Part shown: one piece after another, positions 19,539 through 28,790 of the stretch
How positions within the stretch are numbered: the stretch's first letter is position 1
Layout of the letters: each line of letters begins with the position of its first letter
Origin: Planotetraspora phitsanulokensis
Lineage (GTDB): Bacteria > Actinomycetota > Actinomycetes > Streptosporangiales > Streptosporangiaceae
Direction of reading: 5' to 3'
NCBI RefSeq assembly: GCF_016863295.1
Contig: NZ_BOOP01000015.1
Span: 62,001 to 126,000, forward strand
DNA: 64,000 nt
Notes under the pieces: model-generated
Database searches by the model: none
The model's input: only the letters and a program-made list of their open reading frames with translations
Told to the model about the DNA's origin: nothing
Position numbers and translations under genes: made by a program

Positions 19539-21548
19539 CTAGTCGCGGTCGTTGCTGACCGTGGTCTTCTGGACCTGGAGCAGGAACTCGGCGTTCGACT
19601 TGGTCTCCTTCATCTTCTCGAGAAGGAGTTCCAGAGCCTGCTGCATGTCCAGGGCGTGCAGCACGCGCCGCAGCTTCCAGACGATCGACAGCTCGTCCTT
19701 GGCCATCAGGATCTCCTCCTTGCGGGTGCCGGACGCGTCGACGTCCACCGCAGGGAAGATGCGCTTGTCGGCCAGGGACCGGTTGAGCTTGAGCTCCATG
19801 TTGCCGGTGCCCTTGAACTCCTCGAAGATGACCTCGTCCATCTTGGACCCGGTCTCGACGAGGGCCGTGGCGAGGATCGTCAGCGAGCCGCCGTTCTCGA
19901 TGTTGCGGGCGGCGCCGAAGAACCGCTTCGGCGGGTAGAGCGCCGTGGAGTCGACACCACCGGACAGGATGCGGCCGCTCGCGGGCGCCGCGAGGTTGTA
20001 GGCGCGACCCAGACGAGTGATCGAGTCGAGCAGGACGACCACGTCGTGACCCAGCTCGACCAGGCGCTTGGCCCGCTCGATGGCGAGCTCGGCGACCGTG
20101 GTGTGGTCCTCGGCCGGGCGGTCGAAGGTCGAGTGGATGACCTCGCCCTTGACCGACCGCTGCATGTCGGTGACCTCTTCAGGACGCTCGTCGACGAGAA
20201 CGACCATCAGGTGGCACTCGGGGTTGTTGTGGGTGATCGCGTTGGCGATCGACTGGAGCACCATCGTCTTGCCGGCCTTCGGCGGCGAGACGATCAGACC
20301 ACGCTGGCCCTTGCCGATCGGCGAGACGAGATCGATGATCCTGGTGGTCAGGACGTTCGGCTCGGTCTCCAGGCGCAGGCGCTCCTGCGGGTAGAGCGGC
20401 GTCAGCTTGTTGAAGTCGGGCCGCTGCCTGGCCTGCTCGGGATCCATCCCGTTGACCGTGTCGAGCCGGACGAGCGCGTTGAACTTCTCGCGCCGCTCCC
20501 CGTCGCGCGGCTGGCGGACCGCGCCGGTGATGACGTCGCCCTTGCGAAGGCCGTTGCGGCGGATCTGGGCGAGCGAGACGTAGACGTCGTTGGTTCCCGG
20601 CAGGTAGCCGCTCGTCCGGACGAACGCGTAGTTGTCGAGGATGTCGAGGATTCCGGCGATCGGGATGAGGACGTCGTCCTCGCTGATCACAGGCTCGTTG
20701 CCGTCGAAACGGTCACGCCCGCGGCGGTTGCGCTCGCGGAACCGCCCGCGGCGGCCACGGGGGTCGTCACCCTGCTGGTCGCCCCGGTCCCCGCCGCGGC
20801 CCTGCTGGTCACCGCGCTCCCCGCGGCTCTGCTGGTCGCCCCGCTCTCCGCGGCCCTGCTGGTCACGGCCGGGCTGGTCGCCCCGGCCCTGCTGGTCGCG
20901 GTCACGGCCACGGCCCTGGCCGTCACCGGCGTCCGCGGCGCGCTGGTCGGCGCGGCCGTCACGGTCGCCCCTGCGGTCACCGCGCTCCCCGCGGTCGCGG
21001 TTGCGACGCTCACGGCGGTCGCCCCGCTCGCCACGACCTTCGCGGACCTCGCCCTGGGCGGCGTCGGACTGCGGGTCGGCGGCGGAAGCGGATGCGGCGT
21101 TCAGGGTCTCGGCAGGAGCGACGGCGGCCGGAGCGCTGTCCACGCGCTCCGCCTGTACCCGCTCCTCGCGCGTCACGACGGCGGGCGCCGCGGCCACGGG
21201 GTCGCCGGCCGGAGCCGCGACGGGCTCGGCGGCGGACGCGGTGGAGCGGGTACGTTCCCGGCGACCGCGAGTGGGGCGCTCGGCGGCGACGGCGGTCTCC
21301 GCCGGCGCCTTGGGCTCGGCGGCGGTCTCCCCCGAGCCGCCCTGCTTCTCCTGGATGGCCGCGATGAGCTGGCTCTTTCGCATCCTGCCCGTCCCGCTGA
21401 TGCCGAGACCGCTGGCCATGGCCTGCAGTTCGGGAAGCACCATGCCGGCCAGGCCGGTGCCGGAGCGACGACGCTGTCGGGCCGGGGCGGTATTGGGGGT
21501 GTCGCCGGCGGCCTGGCCGTCGGAGAGGAGTTCGGTGGTGTCGCTCAA
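19539..21548 (-). CDS. rho: Transcription termination factor Rho with a large Arg/Gly/Asp-rich insert
   Basis: The 669-residue protein is an RNA-dependent hexameric helicase that ends transcription. An N-terminal Rho_N-like part ([22 protein letters not shown]) is followed by a disordered insert of roughly 250 residues, dense in RGDR/GRGDQ repeats. Next come the RNA-binding OB fold ([20 protein letters not shown]) and the ATPase domain with the P-loop [10 protein letters not shown] and [15 protein letters not shown]. The insert is typical of actinobacterial Rho but long here. The start is a rare TTG (21546-21548), with GAAGGA ahead of it. A leader of about 350 bases may carry autoregulation. 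Confidence 0.97.
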   Translation of the reverse strand: MSDTTELLSDGQAAGDTPNTAPARQRRRSGTGLAGMVLPELQAMASGLGISGTGRMRKSQLIAAIQEKQGGSGETAAEPKAPAETAVAAERPTRGRRERTRSTASAAEPVAAPAGDPVAAAPAVVTREERVQAERVDSAPAAVAPAETLNAASASAADPQSDAAQGEVREGRGERGDRRERRNRDRGERGDRRGDRDGRADQRAADAGDGQGRGRDRDQQGRGDQPGRDQQGRGERGDQQSRGERGDQQGRGGDRGDQQGDDPRGRRGRFRERNRRGRDRFDGNEPVISEDDVLIPIAGILDILDNYAFVRTSGYLPGTNDVYVSLAQIRRNGLRKGDVITGAVRQPRDGERREKFNALVRLDTVNGMDPEQARQRPDFNKLTPLYPQERLRLETEPNVLTTRIIDLVSPIGKGQRGLIVSPPKAGKTMVLQSIANAITHNNPECHLMVVLVDERPEEVTDMQRSVKGEVIHSTFDRPAEDHTTVAELAIERAKRLVELGHDVVVLLDSITRLGRAYNLAAPASGRILSGGVDSTALYPPKRFFGAARNIENGGSLTILATALVETGSKMDEVIFEEFKGTGNMELKLNRSLADKRIFPAVDVDASGTRKEEILMAKDELSIVWKLRRVLHALDMQQALELLLEKMKETKSNAEFLLQVQKTTVSNDRD

Positions 21549-21961
21549 CTAAAGGTCCTTCCCAGGGGTCGGGCGCCAGACTTTTGCGTCCATGCGTCCC
21601 GGTGGTGCGACCCGGCGGGACAGACCGGGTCGGAATTCGCGAATCTCATGTGTCCATGACCCTCGGGACTCGCGAGCGGTAGGTGCCCGGGGATCAGCCC
21701 CCGGATCGTCGCCACCGACCAGGTGTCTTGGTGGAACGAACTCGCATGTCTCCGAGAACCCCGCCTCTGGCCAGGCCACCCGGAGGTGTGCCGACTGGAG
21801 GAAACGGTTTCAGGGAAATCGCCCTGCCCGCGTCGAAAGACGCGAGGCGAAGTGCAGCGATGTGCGAATGACAAGCACGCACCCAACACGGGGGCACCTG
21901 GTGCGGCTATCAGCCTAACATCACCAGCGCGCACAGCTATTCCCTGAAGGTCGAAGAGGCA
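21549..21961 (-). promoter_or_regulatory. Long 5' leader and promoter region of rho
   Basis: This 413-bp gap between thrB and rho contains no convincing gene; frames on both strands are short and lack codon bias. On the minus strand TAGGCT at 21917-21912 fits a TANNNT -10, which would give a leader of roughly 350 nucleotides. Rho leaders commonly contain sites for premature termination by Rho itself, which is inferred here from the length only. Confidence 0.45.
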
Positions 21962-22921
21962 TCAGCGTGTCTCGGGAAACAGAACGCCCGCACCAACCGT
22001 GTCGACGTTCATTGGCTGGATTAGCCACTCCGTACCCACTTCTGGCGCGATCAAATCCTGCGTATCCCGTGTCGAAAACACAAGGACGGTCGGACCGGCT
22101 CCCGAGACGACGGCGGGCACGCCCGCCGATCGAAGCCGGTGCACCAGATCGGCGGTCCGCGGCATCGCGGGCGCCCGGTAGTCCTGGTGCAGCCGATCCT
22201 CGGTGGCGGCCATGAGCAGGCCGGGCTCCGGCGTCTGCGTCAACGCCGCGATCAGCAGCGCCGCCCGCCCCGCGTTCGCCGCCGCATCGGAGTGCGGGAC
22301 GTCCTTCGGAAGCAGTCCCCGGGCCTCCTCCGTGGAAAGGCGGAAGCCGGGGATCAGCACGACAGGCCGCACGTCTTCGTGCGGTGTCAACTTGACCATA
22401 CGCGCAGGTCCGGACTGGTCCGACCACGCGATCGTCAGGCCGCCCGCCAGGCAGGGGGCCACATTGTCGGGATGCCCCTCGAGCTCTGTGGCGAGCGCGA
22501 AGACGTCGGCGTCCGTCAGATCGCCGGGCCCCGTCGCCTCCGCGCCTCGCGGGCCTGCCGTACCGGCGAGGGCGCGGGCCGCGAGGATGCCCGCGCAGAT
22601 CGCGGCCGAGGAGGACCCGAGGCCGCGGGCATGCGGGATGCGGTTGAGGCAGCGCAGCCGGATGCCCGCCGGCTGGGCGGCGCCCATGCGGTCGAACGTG
22701 GCCCGCATCGCCTTGACGATCAGGTGGCCTTCGCCCAGGTCCAGCTCACCCACGCCCTCACCCTCGACGTGGACGCGCACGCCGCCGTCGGCGAGCAGCG
22801 TCGCCTCGACCTCGTCGTGCAGGTCGAGCGCGAGACCGAGGCTGTCGAAGCCGGGACCGAGATTGGCGCTGGTCGCCGGGACGCGCACGACGACGCCGGG
22901 ACGGTCGTTGTCAGTTGTCAT
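21962..22921 (-). CDS. thrB: Homoserine kinase
   Basis: The 319-residue GHMP-family kinase phosphorylates homoserine on the way to threonine. It shows VRVPATSANLGPGFDSLGLAL near the N-terminus, the ATP-binding loop HARGLGSSSAA (about residue 100), and the C-terminal GVPAVVSGAGPTVLVF motif. It follows thrC on the same strand, separated by 141 bases that contain a strong hairpin. Confidence 0.96.
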   Translation of the reverse strand: MTTDNDRPGVVVRVPATSANLGPGFDSLGLALDLHDEVEATLLADGGVRVHVEGEGVGELDLGEGHLIVKAMRATFDRMGAAQPAGIRLRCLNRIPHARGLGSSSAAICAGILAARALAGTAGPRGAEATGPGDLTDADVFALATELEGHPDNVAPCLAGGLTIAWSDQSGPARMVKLTPHEDVRPVVLIPGFRLSTEEARGLLPKDVPHSDAAANAGRAALLIAALTQTPEPGLLMAATEDRLHQDYRAPAMPRTADLVHRLRSAGVPAVVSGAGPTVLVFSTRDTQDLIAPEVGTEWLIQPMNVDTVGAGVLFPETR

Positions 22922-22983
22922 TCATCACCTGAGCCCGCTGAGCATGATCACGAACAGTATCCTGGCTGGCCGGACCGACATTT

Positions 22984-23016
22984 CGCGAATCCGGGTGCGA
23001 TCACGCCGGATTCGCG
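22984..23016 (-). terminator. Strong hairpin between thrC and thrB
   Basis: CGCGAATCCGG (22984-22994) and CCGGATTCGCG (23006-23016) form a perfect 11-bp stem around an 11-base loop, itself partly self-complementary (GTGCGATCACG). It lies 46 bases after the thrC stop codon. It may separate thrC from thrB transcripts or lower thrB expression. An ATGATCACGAAC motif is 35 bases further on. Confidence 0.6.
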
Positions 23017-23062
23017 CAGGGCGTACCGGAATCTACGCGCGACCACCTGGATGAAGGCGGCG

Positions 23063-24121
23063 TCAGGCCAGCTCGAGAGCGGAAGCGGCCGCGAAGGCGT
23101 CGACGGGGATCGTCACCGGCGCCGGCGCACCGGAGATCGCCCAGTCGGGGTCCTTGAGCCCGTTCCCGGTCACCGTGCACACCACGCGCTGCCCCGGAAC
23201 GAGCATCCCCTGCTCGTGGGCCTGCAACAGGCCCGCCACGCTCGCGGCGGAGGCGAGCTCCACGAACACGCCCTCCTCCTGGGCCAGCAGCTTGTAGGCG
23301 GCGGCGATCTGGCGGTCGGTGACGGCCTGGATGGCCCCGCTCGACTCGTCGCGCGCGGCCTCGGCGAGCCGCCACGACGCCGGGTTGCCGATCCTGATGG
23401 CAGTGGCGATCGTGTGCGGATGCGTGACCGGGGCACCGCTGACCAGGGGCGCCGCCCCGCTGGCCTGGAATCCCAGCATTCTGGGCCGCTTGGTGGCGAT
23501 GCCCTCTTCCGCGTACTCCTTGTATCCCATCCAGTAGGCCGAGATGTTGCCCGCGTTGCCGACGGGGATGCAGTGCACGTCCGGGGCGTCGCCGAGCTCG
23601 TCCACGATCTCGAAGGCGGCGGTCTTCTGGCCCTGGAGACGGTGCGGGTTGACCGAGTTCACCAGGGCGATCGGGTAGTTCTCCGCCAGCTTCCTGGTCA
23701 TCTCCAGGCAGTCGTCGAACGAGCCCTCCACCTGGAGCAGCTTGGCGCCGTGCACCAGCGCCTGGGCCAGCTTGCCCATCGCGATCTTCCCGCGCGGCAC
23801 GAGGACGGCGCAGGTCAGCCCGGCCCGTACGGCGTATGCGGCCGCGGAGGCGCTGGTGTTGCCCGTCGAGGCGCAGATGACCGCCTTCGCGCCCTCCTCG
23901 AGCGCCTTGCTGATCGCCACGGTCATGCCGCGGTCCTTGAAGCTGCCCGTCGGGTTGAGCCCCTCGACCTTGAGATGGACGTCGCATCCGGTCAACTGGG
24001 AGACGCGCCGGGCCGGCACGAGAGGCGTTCCGCCCTCGAAGAGCGTGACCACCGGCGTCGTCGCCGACACCGGAAGCCGGTCACGGTACTCCTCGATGAG
24101 GCCACGCCAAGCCCTGGACAT
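23063..24121 (-). CDS. thrC: Threonine synthase
   Basis: The 352-residue PLP enzyme turns O-phosphohomoserine into threonine. The PLP lysine is Lys62 in [12 protein letters not shown], and the phosphate-binding glycine loop is in [17 protein letters not shown]. Length and sequence fit the short, monomer-type ThrC of actinobacteria. The ATG at 24119-24121 has GGGAG ahead and is preferred over the longer frame to 24172. In relatives, hom lies directly upstream; here four glycan genes intervene. Confidence 0.96.
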   Translation of the reverse strand: MSRAWRGLIEEYRDRLPVSATTPVVTLFEGGTPLVPARRVSQLTGCDVHLKVEGLNPTGSFKDRGMTVAISKALEEGAKAVICASTGNTSASAAAYAVRAGLTCAVLVPRGKIAMGKLAQALVHGAKLLQVEGSFDDCLEMTRKLAENYPIALVNSVNPHRLQGQKTAAFEIVDELGDAPDVHCIPVGNAGNISAYWMGYKEYAEEGIATKRPRMLGFQASGAAPLVSGAPVTHPHTIATAIRIGNPASWRLAEAARDESSGAIQAVTDRQIAAAYKLLAQEEGVFVELASAASVAGLLQAHEQGMLVPGQRVVCTVTGNGLKDPDWAISGAPAPVTIPVDAFAAASALELA

Positions 24122-24871
24122 GATTACTCCCTTCACGCGCCGAGTACGCGTGCCACCTGGGGTATTGGCCACCGAGTCTACGGCCTCCCGTTCGCCATGT
24201 GGGAAGAATTGTCCAATTGCTGGACAGGCCGAGCATCAGGGCGGAACTTCCCAAGCTCCCGTCCGCCGAACCTCGCGGATGGGGCCCCGAGGAGGCCGCC
24301 CCAGGAATCGACGGCCGCGCCCGCCCACCGCTTCCGGGATCGACTTCCGGGATCGACGACGCCGTCATCAAGGATCTTGTCCCGGGCACTCAGAGTCGAT
24401 ACATGACCGAGGGCCCGTGGTGTACTGTCTCGCCCGGAGAGGTGGGTTTCGCCGTTATTTGACCGCACATTTCTGGTTCCAGTTTGCCAGGCGAGGTCGA
24501 TATCAGGCCCCGGACCCTCGTAGATCATTAGGGTGACTGTGCGATGAGGGGTCAGGCTGCGAGGCGGAGTCCTCCGTGCTCAGACGCCGTCCGCCACTCG
24601 GCCCCGCCCGTTCGCCCCGCGAGGACCTCGCCGGCGAGGCGCGGCGGAATCCCCGCTCGCCCCCGGACAGAGAGGATGCCGCGCCACCTCCCCACAGCAC
24701 GGCGGAGGCGAGCCGATTCCGGCGAGGGACGGGCTCCTTTCCTCCCCATCAGGCCTTCGGTTCTCGACCTCCGGACAGTCGGTCGCCCCTTCGCCCACCA
24801 CTGACGGAGGGGTACGCGGCGGGCCAGGACTACGTAAGTCAAATGGGAGATATCACTAACGATGTGGCCTA
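24122..24871. other. 750-bp divergent intergenic region between thrC and the acyltransferase
   Basis: I see no convincing gene. Open frames here (for example 24178-24528 on the minus strand and 24576-24872 on the plus strand) have no recognisable domain. The region must hold the thrC promoter (left) and the promoter of the glycan module (right). It contains a TGTCCA/TGGACA palindrome at 24210-24226 and a perfect 14-bp palindrome CCTCGCCGGCGAGG at 24626-24639. A TAGGGT box near 24528 is a weak -10 candidate for rightward transcription. Confidence 0.6.
24210..24226. promoter_or_regulatory. Palindrome upstream of thrC (operator candidate)
   Basis: TGTCCA (24210-24215) and TGGACA (24221-24226) are perfect arms around ATTGC, about 90-105 bases ahead of the thrC start on the minus strand. 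The position suits a regulator of thrC. Confidence 0.4.
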
Positions 24872-27070
24872 ATGAGCGTCTCTGAGTTCCCCACGCCCGT
24901 GACGAAGCAGGCAACCGCGACCGACGACCTCCCCGCGTCCTCCGACCGGCGTCGAGTCTCGGCCCAGAACGGGGCGCCGTCGGGCGAAACTCGGCATCGT
25001 CAGCGCGGCGACATCGAGGGCCTCCGGGCGATCGCCGTCGCCCTCGTCGTCCTGTACCACGCGGGAGTCCCCTTCCTTCCCGGCGGATATGTCGGCGTCG
25101 ACATCTTTCTGGTGATCTCCGGATTTCTGATCACATCGCAGCTCGTCTCCGAATTGGAACGCACCGGCTCGGTGTCGCTGACGCGGTTCTACGCCCGCAG
25201 GGCCAAGCGCCTGCTGCCGGCCGTGGCCACCGTCCTCATCGTGTCGGCCGCACTGACGCGCTTCTTCATACCGAAGACGCAGTGGGAGGCCGTCGGCGGC
25301 GACATCGTCGGCTCGGCGCTCTACGTGGTGAACTGGCGCTTCGCGGCCAGGTCCGTCGACTACCTGGCCGAGGGCACGGCGCCGTCGCCGGTCCAGCATT
25401 TCTGGTCGCTGGCGGTCGAAGAGCAGTACTACGTCGTGTGGCCACTGCTGATCATCTTGGCGGCTCTCGTGGCGAGGATGTTGCGCAGGCGCGCCAAGCC
25501 GCTGGTCTGGACGCTTCTCCTCCTGGTCGCGGTGCCGTCGGTCGTCTACTCGGTGATCGCGACGGCGCACTCCCCCGAGAGCGCCTTCTTCGTGACGCCC
25601 ACCCGCGTATGGGAACTGGCGATCGGCGCGGGGCTCGCCCTCAGCGTGTCCCAGTGCGCCAGGCTCCCCCGGGTGTGGGCGATCGTGCTCGGATGGGCCG
25701 GGGTCGTGTGCATCGCGGCGTCCGCGCTCGTCTTCAGCAGCGAAACGGCGTGGCCGGGCTACAACGCCGCCCTGCCCACTCTCGGCACCGCGGCCGTGAT
25801 CGCGGCAGGGTGCTCGACCCTGCGCAGGGGGCCGGAGCTGGTGCTGGGAACCGCCCCGTTCCGCTGGGTCGGCGGGCTCTCCTATTCGCTCTACCTGTGG
25901 CACTGGCCGTTGCTCGTGGCGGCGACCGCCCACTGGGACGGCACTCTCACGGTCGGCCACGGACTGCTCGTGGCACTGGTCTCCGTCATCCCGGCCTGGC
26001 TCACGCATCGCCTGATCGAAAACCCCCTGCGGTACTCCGCGGCGGTGTCCGGCTCTCCCCGGCTGGCACTCAGCCTGGGCGCCAACTTCACCTTCGTGGG
26101 CGTCGTGGCGGGCATGGCGATCCTGCTGGGGGTGACGAGCTCCACAGCGGCCGCGGGCGGCCCGGCCCGGCAGGCGCCGGGGGCCGCCGTACTGGCGGCC
26201 GACCCTCGCGACGACCCCGCCGGGGCTCCCCCCGACCACGTCGAGTACATGGTGCCGGATCCGCTGCAGGCGACGAAGGACCTGCCCGACGCCTACGCCG
26301 ACGGCTGTCACCAGAACGCGGACGACGCGAAGGTGCTGTCCTGCACGTACGGCGACCCGAACTCGAAGATCAGGGTCGCCGCGGCCGGAGACTCCAAGAT
26401 CGCGCAGTGGCTTCCCGCACTCCAGTTGCTCGCGACCCAGAACAACTGGCGCCTCACGATCTTCACGAAGTCGGGCTGCACCCTGACCTCCGCGAAGACG
26501 ATGAAGACGGACGGCACGAAGCAGCCCTATACGTCGTGCGCGGAGTGGAACTCCCGGCTTCTCCCCTATCTCATCAACACCGAGAAGCCCGACTACGTCA
26601 TCACGTCCCAGGTGTCGTCCAGTGCGATCGACACCGACGGCCGGACCACCCCCGGGGCGATGGTGGCCGGATTGCGGAAGTCATGGTCGGCCCTCACCCG
26701 CGCCGGCATGCGGGTCATCGTCCTCGCGGACAATCCGGATCCCGGCATGGAGGTCTACGAGTGCGTCGCGAAGAACCCCGACCGGCTGTCGGCCTGCGCG
26801 TTCGACCGGGACAAGGCGTGGAGCGCCGCACCGATCCAGAAGAGGGCCGCGGCCGGGATGGCCCACGTGTCGGTCGTCGATCTCCACGACGCCATCTGCC
26901 CGACGGCGCGCTGCTCTCCCGTCATCGGCAACGTCCTCGTCTACCGGCAGGGATCTCATCTCACGGCGACATACGTCAAGACGCTCACGCCGCGCCTCGC
27001 GAAGGCGCTTCCCAAGGCGGGTCTGCGGGCGAAGTTCGACGCGGCCGCCGTGTCCGGGCCCACCAGTTAG
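24872..27070 (+). CDS. Membrane acyltransferase (acyltransferase 3) fused to an SGNH domain
   Basis: The 732-residue protein is of the OafA/YrhL type, which O-acylates cell-surface glycans. The N-terminal 45 residues are cytoplasmic. The acyltransferase-3 domain (about 45-430) has the catalytic His63 in VVLYHAG, then GGYVGVDIFLVISGFLIT and FYARRAKRLLPA, with about ten membrane helices. The extracellular C-terminal half (about 455-732) is an SGNH-like domain with AAAGDSKIAQW near residue 505 and a late QGSHLTATY. The block I residue after GDS is Lys. The ATG overlaps the stop of a tiny upstream frame (TAATG). Confidence 0.9.
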   Translation: MSVSEFPTPVTKQATATDDLPASSDRRRVSAQNGAPSGETRHRQRGDIEGLRAIAVALVVLYHAGVPFLPGGYVGVDIFLVISGFLITSQLVSELERTGSVSLTRFYARRAKRLLPAVATVLIVSAALTRFFIPKTQWEAVGGDIVGSALYVVNWRFAARSVDYLAEGTAPSPVQHFWSLAVEEQYYVVWPLLIILAALVARMLRRRAKPLVWTLLLLVAVPSVVYSVIATAHSPESAFFVTPTRVWELAIGAGLALSVSQCARLPRVWAIVLGWAGVVCIAASALVFSSETAWPGYNAALPTLGTAAVIAAGCSTLRRGPELVLGTAPFRWVGGLSYSLYLWHWPLLVAATAHWDGTLTVGHGLLVALVSVIPAWLTHRLIENPLRYSAAVSGSPRLALSLGANFTFVGVVAGMAILLGVTSSTAAAGGPARQAPGAAVLAADPRDDPAGAPPDHVEYMVPDPLQATKDLPDAYADGCHQNADDAKVLSCTYGDPNSKIRVAAAGDSKIAQWLPALQLLATQNNWRLTIFTKSGCTLTSAKTMKTDGTKQPYTSCAEWNSRLLPYLINTEKPDYVITSQVSSSAIDTDGRTTPGAMVAGLRKSWSALTRAGMRVIVLADNPDPGMEVYECVAKNPDRLSACAFDRDKAWSAAPIQKRAAAGMAHVSVVDLHDAICPTARCSPVIGNVLVYRQGSHLTATYVKTLTPRLAKALPKAGLRAKFDAAAVSGPTS

Positions 27071-27235
27071 AACTCCGCTCACGGAACAGCCACGAGGTGG
27101 GGGCGGGACGCCGAGTGGGGGCCGTGTTCGTCAGGACTCGGAGCACCTGAGGAGGCCGGTCAGCTCGACGGAAAGGCGGGAGCCGACGCTACGATTCATC
27201 AGGTATTCGACCAGAACCGGCGAGGAGTGGCCATC

Positions 27236-28774
27236 GTGACGGGCAACGGATCCCGCCCGCGGATCAGGCAAAACAATTATTCCCCGCTGGAGGCCCCCGC
27301 CGTGGGCCACTGGACGCCTGAGCTCCAGGTCAGCGTCGTCATCCCCGCCCATGGCGGCCAGTACGTGCTGGATCTCGCCCTCGCGGCTCTGTCCGCGCAG
27401 ACCTACCCCGGACACCTCACCGAGGTCATCATCGTCGACGACGGCAGCGAGCCGCCCGTCCGGTTGCCCCCCATCAGGCCGGAGAACACCCGGCTGATCG
27501 TCGCCGACTCCAGCGGATGGGGCCCGGGACACGCCGTGAACGCCGGCGTCAAGGCGTCGGACGGCACGGTGATCCAGCGCTTCGACGCCGACATGGTCGT
27601 GTTCCGCGAGCATCTCGAGGCGCTCATGCGCTGGCACCACCTGACCGACTACGTGGTCGCGATCGGGGGCAAGCGCTTCATCGAGGAGCCCGTCGTGGCG
27701 GTCGAGGACATGCGCCACGCCGTGTTGCACGACGCCCTGGGCGAGATCACCGACCTTTCCAAGGCCGTTCTCCACTCGACCGAACAGGTGGTCATCAACC
27801 TCGACGGTCTCCGCCGGAGCAAGGCGCCCTACCACGCGCTCACCGGCCCCACGGTGTCGTTCCATCGTGCGATGTTCGATGCCGTAGGCGGCTTCGATCC
27901 GGCCGTGATCCGGGGTGAGGACACCGAGCTGGGCTACCGGTTCGCTCAGTACGGAGCCGTGTTCGTGGCGGATCTGGAGGCGAGGGGCCTTCACATCGGC
28001 CTGTCCACCCAGGGGATCAATCCGACGGAGACGGTCCGGGTGGTGGCGCCCTACCTCGCCCACCGCATCCCGCTCCGCCGCGATCTTCGTGAGCACGGCG
28101 GCCGGAGCTGGCTCGTGCCGTACGTCGACGTGGTGTTCGATGTGAGCGACGCGACGGAGCAGCAGGTGCACGAGGCCGTGGACGCCGCTCTGTCGGGGAC
28201 GTTGCCCGACGTACGGGTCACGCTCGTCGCGCCTTGGTCGACGCTTCCCCGGGGCCGCCATTCCACCCTGAACGAGCCGGCGTTCGAGCTGCGGATGCTC
28301 CGGGAGGCGTACCGGCACGATCCCCGCGTCCGTCTCGTCGACGAGGTGTCTCCGACGTCGTTCCCCAGCCCCTACCGGTACGTCGGCCCACTCGACGTGC
28401 TTCTGGAGCCCGCCTCGCTGGAGACCATGATCGAGCAGGTCTCCGAGGGAGGACCGGGCCTGCTCGAGATCACCTTCGACGACGGCCGCGAGGCCCGGCT
28501 CGAGCGAACCGAGGCCGTCGGCCGCGCCCTCCTGCTCGCCGCTCCCGACGAGCCGCTCGCCGATGTGATCAGGGAGACCCACGGCGTACGGCAGGAGGCC
28601 TCGGCGGCGTTCTGGCCGCCCCGCGAGCTCGAGCAGGACGAGAGCACGCAAGAGGATGACGGTCAGGGGACGGACTCGGCGCAGGCCCCCGTCACCGGCG
28701 AGGTCGCACGACCCGCCGGACGGCGATCGGGGAGGTGGCCCGGGCTGGGCGGCCTGCGGCCCTCGTCCCGGTAA
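27236..28774 (+). CDS. Family 2 glycosyltransferase
   Basis: This is a 512-residue cytoplasmic protein. The GT-A fold begins at QVSVVIPAHGGQYVLDLAL. VIIVDDGSEPPVRLP follows, the metal-binding DxD is in IQRFDADMVVF, and the acceptor-side segment includes FDPAVIRGEDTELGYR (the ED motif). The C-terminal 200 residues are a second alpha/beta part of unknown role and a charged tail. GTG 27236 is preferred because GAGGA lies nine bases ahead; a GTG at 27227 is too close. Its paralogue at 28791-30509 points toward it tail to tail, and the donor sugar is unknown. Confidence 0.88.
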   Translation: MTGNGSRPRIRQNNYSPLEAPAVGHWTPELQVSVVIPAHGGQYVLDLALAALSAQTYPGHLTEVIIVDDGSEPPVRLPPIRPENTRLIVADSSGWGPGHAVNAGVKASDGTVIQRFDADMVVFREHLEALMRWHHLTDYVVAIGGKRFIEEPVVAVEDMRHAVLHDALGEITDLSKAVLHSTEQVVINLDGLRRSKAPYHALTGPTVSFHRAMFDAVGGFDPAVIRGEDTELGYRFAQYGAVFVADLEARGLHIGLSTQGINPTETVRVVAPYLAHRIPLRRDLREHGGRSWLVPYVDVVFDVSDATEQQVHEAVDAALSGTLPDVRVTLVAPWSTLPRGRHSTLNEPAFELRMLREAYRHDPRVRLVDEVSPTSFPSPYRYVGPLDVLLEPASLETMIEQVSEGGPGLLEITFDDGREARLERTEAVGRALLLAAPDEPLADVIRETHGVRQEASAAFWPPRELEQDESTQEDDGQGTDSAQAPVTGEVARPAGRRSGRWPGLGGLRPSSR

Positions 28775-28790
28775 CCCCCTCCCCCAACGC

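Noticed and set aside
19656-21659. 667-residue open frame opposite rho
   Set aside because: Antisense shadow of rho; its Val/Ala repeats mirror the RGD-repeat insert.
24178-24528. 116-residue frame on the minus strand upstream of thrC
   Set aside because: No family, and it overlaps the probable thrC promoter.
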